The translations under genes and the position numbers were made by a program. Source: Euprymna scolopes (Eukaryota > Mollusca > Cephalopoda > Sepiida > Sepiolidae). Taken from it: a stretch of DNA of 21,356 bases. Positions 18,975 to 21,356 of this stretch are shown here, one piece after another. A model generated the notes under the pieces. The model worked only from the letters and a program-made list of their open reading frames with translations. It was not told the origin of the DNA and ran no database searches. Position 1 is the first letter of the stretch; each line of letters starts with the position of its first letter. The stretch spans positions 80,468,705 to 80,490,060 of the forward strand of contig CM044487.1 of assembly GCA_024364805.1 (NCBI GenBank). The letters run 5' to 3'.

Positions 18975-19105
18975 CCTGCGCCTAGCATCTAACAGAATTT
19001 CCATGGACAGAGTTTCTTTCCAAGAACTTCTCATCTGTGGAACACGATATCACGGAATGTTTTTCCTGTGGATTAGAACGTAATCGTCTTTACATGAAAA
19101 TATCT
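18975..19105 (+). mobile_element. LINE fragment D: last part of ORF2 only
   Basis: TTCCATGGACAGAGTTTC then TTTCCAAGAACTTCTCATC and TGTGGAACACGATATCAC encode HGQSFFPRTSHLWNTIS, matching HEQSFFLRTARMWNSLS of fragment B, then GAACGTAATCGTCTTTACAT matches the VIFKSN region. Only about 130 bp of the family can be followed. Confidence 0.65.
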
Positions 19106-19109
19106 ACAA

Positions 19110-19830
19110 ATACTTGTCATAAATCAGCCTCATAATTAATGTTCATTCCGTATAATATATTCAATCCTCTTCTATTGTTATTCATTATTTAGCAGACAAT
19201 CCATTTCATTTACAGTCAACTGGTTTGATAAATGTTGACATAAGTATATAATCAAAAAACGCAATCTGTATTGTAGTCGATTTGCATGTGATTAGTTTAG
19301 CCCAAATGAGTTAGTTGGATGGAAAGCGTGGCTTTATAACTTACTCAGCGATAATAATATCTAATTAACAAAACGCTAAAGTACGTCAAGAGATTATATA
19401 CAAGTACTGTTGTGACATTCATTTTATATTATATCGTTTAATATATGATAGCTAATGAAATAGTATATTTTATTATGCACGTTGTGACTAAAAAATATAA
19501 TTTCTATTTTTTTTGTTTCAAACAGAAATTTGATAAACTTTTGTTGCATTTTTTTCACTGTCTAGAAATTATTTTCAAGTGCTGGAATTAAGCTTAATGA
19601 CTTGCAATAACAAGTAATAAGAGAAATTAGGAAAAGAGAATTTTCGCTTCGAATTTCAAAAATTATAGAAAACAGGAAACATCTAACAGGAAAGTATTTC
19701 AGAAGTGGATTCAACCGAGTTAAAAGAAATATCAAATTTCTTACTGCATGATTCTAACTTGTAGTGATTTGTTACATGTCCGAATAGAAATCATTAGAAT
19801 TTTACATACTGGTAGTTAATTTGTATTTTT
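19110..19830. other. No gene seen
   Basis: AT-rich and without repeats I can define. The N-terminal helix-turn-helix and left terminal repeat of the transposase relic that follows would be expected here but cannot be recognised. Confidence 0.45.
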
Positions 19831-19834
19831 GGTC

Positions 19835-20420
19835 GCTTGAGTTTCTATGGTTTCAAGAAAATCAAGCTGTAAAGCATTAAGAAAGTTTGCAGATGCACGA
19901 AAAAAATAATTACTAACCCATATTAACTATGAAAACATTAGTAAAATCGAACATAGTGCGCTACAAATATATTAAAACTGATTTCAAGTTTTGTGCAACA
20001 ATGAGTCTGGGTTCAACGATAATGTGCGTGATGGATGGACACGGGATTAAGTCTGAAAGCAACATGTTTTCTTAAACGGTAACAAAGTGAGGTTGAATCA
20101 TAATATGGGTTGATATTGTTGGCAGTGAACTTGTTGGTCTTTCTAAAGTCGGAGGTAGAGTAAAAATGAACTCTAAAAGTTACTGTGATTTTCTAAAGCA
20201 AAGTTTCGTTGAGTGGTTGGATAACCAACCTATAACCAAATTTCATTCATTGATATCAATGCAGGGCAACGGACCAATGCACGCTTCACAGTTCACTAAA
20301 GCATTGTTACAAGAAAAGAGACTTTTAAGGGATTTGTAGATGAACTAGTAACTCAATAGATATGATTTAAGTCCATTTGAAAACGTGTAGAGTACTCTTG
20401 TGGTTAAAATCAAGTGTTAA
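19835..20420 (+). pseudogene. Tc1-like DNA transposon transposase, decayed
   Basis: The clearest part, 20097-20338, is 80 open codons: IIWVDIVGSELVG, VKMNSKSYCDFLKQSF, then MQGNGPMHASQFTKALLQEK, matching the Tc1 pattern VWG.I, NS..YC..L and MQDNAP.HAS..T...L. Upstream, NESGFNDN and RDGW (20000-20038) correspond to the DES.F..DGW box. Downstream, YDLSPFENV then TAG (from 20361) corresponds to DLNPIENVW. First catalytic Asp reads Asn, second reads Gly (20265-20267), Glu remains (20379-20381), and the Trp is TAG. The Gly-to-Glu spacing of 37 residues fits DD36E/DD37E-type relatives. No terminal inverted repeats seen. Confidence 0.8.
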
Positions 20421-20464
20421 CTGTTCTACACGTATACGTAACAATTTCGAGTATTAAATTCAAC

Positions 20465-20640
20465 ACACTGCTGTCAAAATTCACTACTGCCGTCAACACA
20501 GTGCTGTCAAAATTCACTACTGCCAAAAACTCTACAAAATTCGATGATCTGCTGTGAAAACTCGACCCTCCAACATTCAACGCTTTGCTGTCAAAATTTT
20601 CAACTTCCAAACACGACATGCTGTTGACAAGATTTGCTAC
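20465..20640. repeat. 33-36 bp minisatellite
   Basis: CTGTCAAAATTCACTACTGC and variants recur with CTGTCA-type anchors at 20471, 20504, 20552, 20588 and 20621. The first two units are 33 bp apart and nearly identical in their core. Read on the minus strand the repeat encodes VVNFDSTVL/VVNFDSSVL in an 84-codon open frame (20410-20664), which I take as a by-product of a period divisible by three. Confidence 0.85.
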
Positions 20641-20679
20641 TCCAACATCCGAATTCAAAACCAACCCAGTCTATGAAAA

Positions 20680-21356
20680 ATCAAGCTTTTTATTTTATGC
20701 ATTAGCATATTAGGTGACAATATCGCAAACATATAAAGAGAAAATGGCGCCAATTTTCTTTTCTTTATTCTTTATTTTTTTTGACTGCATGAAATTTTAC
20801 AGGCTGCATAAAAAACAGGTGTGTCCCGATTGTTTAGACGTTTAATTGCAGAGGAGTAACTTATCTTGCTTTTGGTAGCATTTCAAACCACTACTCTTAA
20901 AAGAGATATTGATTCCAGTAATAGACTGTTTAACAAAATATATGAATTCGAAACAAGCAGTAAGAATAGCCGCAAGTAACTTATCAGCTGATACTCAAGA
21001 TGAGATCGAAACTTGGCAGCCAAATACTGTAAAAAGGCTATCTCAACTTCAAATTAACCAAATATCCCACTAAGTGCTTGCTTTGGATAAATTTAGAAAG
21101 ATATCTTCAATATTTTTTAAACTTAGAACACTAAAAATAAAGCTATAAAATTCTGAAAAGTTTTAATTACTGAGATTAAGAAAAAACTGAGACCAAACTA
21201 AAAAGTACATATGAAATGACCGAGGAGAAGAAAAAACAACCGTAACTTCTATCAGTGATAAATAAGAATTAAGAAAAAGAGACACGTCTAAAATTATTAA
21301 TAGAAATACCATTAATATATCTACATAAGTAGATATAGAATGTGGGGTCAACATCT
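20680..21356. other. No gene seen
   Basis: AT-rich to the window end. A near-palindrome around ATGGCGCCAAT lies near 20744-20755. Open frames are short and uninformative. Confidence 0.5.

Overview
This is eukaryotic, AT-rich, intron-scale DNA packed with simple repeats and remains of transposable elements. No bacterial or phage gene is visible. The mix fits a mollusc, most likely a cephalopod such as an octopus: CR1/Jockey-type LINE 3' ends, tRNA-derived SINE heads, non-autonomous Helitrons with a TA/TG-rich 5' end and a CCCGG-hairpin 3' end, and long TA, TG, GA and TTA runs. The organism call is inference from repeat style; no host gene in the window settles it.

Layout. 1-540: a TTR microsatellite running into a short unrecognised open frame. 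540-2520: mostly featureless, with a SINE head near 1318-1376 and a short charged open frame at 1562-1708. 2529-3230: a Helitron-type 3' end (minus) followed by tandem repeats. 3601-3688: an inverted repeat. 3838-4063: a tRNA-derived SINE ending in TA/GA repeats. 5350-6275: LINE 3' fragment A. 6301: a second minus-strand Helitron end, then an ATT run. 7519-8272: a non-autonomous Helitron (plus). 8583-9035: a 51-bp tandem array. 9131-9722: a related Helitron on the minus strand, so the two Helitron 3' ends face each other across the array. 9845-10910: LINE fragment B, the best preserved, with the reverse-transcriptase YADD box. 11535-12165: LINE fragment C. 12765-14030: an ~88-bp tandem array. 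14641-15430: a second kind of Helitron-like element, set in TA repeats and built around four ~140-bp units. 16151-16212: a 5S rRNA-derived fragment (minus). 17412-17985: a weak candidate two-exon gene. 18743-18797: a minus-strand SINE head. 18975-19105: LINE fragment D. 19835-20420: a decayed Tc1-like transposase. 20465-20640: a 33-36 bp minisatellite.

Nothing here works as an operon or pathway. The coherent story is the Helitron group. Two opposite-strand copies share a tRNA-like Pol III segment upstream of the 3' hairpin, one copy has a tandemly repeated 3' terminator, and a separate element carries internal satellite units with nuclear-receptor-like motifs. The LINE fragments are all plus strand and all limited to the 3' part of ORF2, as expected of 5'-truncated insertions. 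All family names come from reading motifs by eye; no database search was possible.
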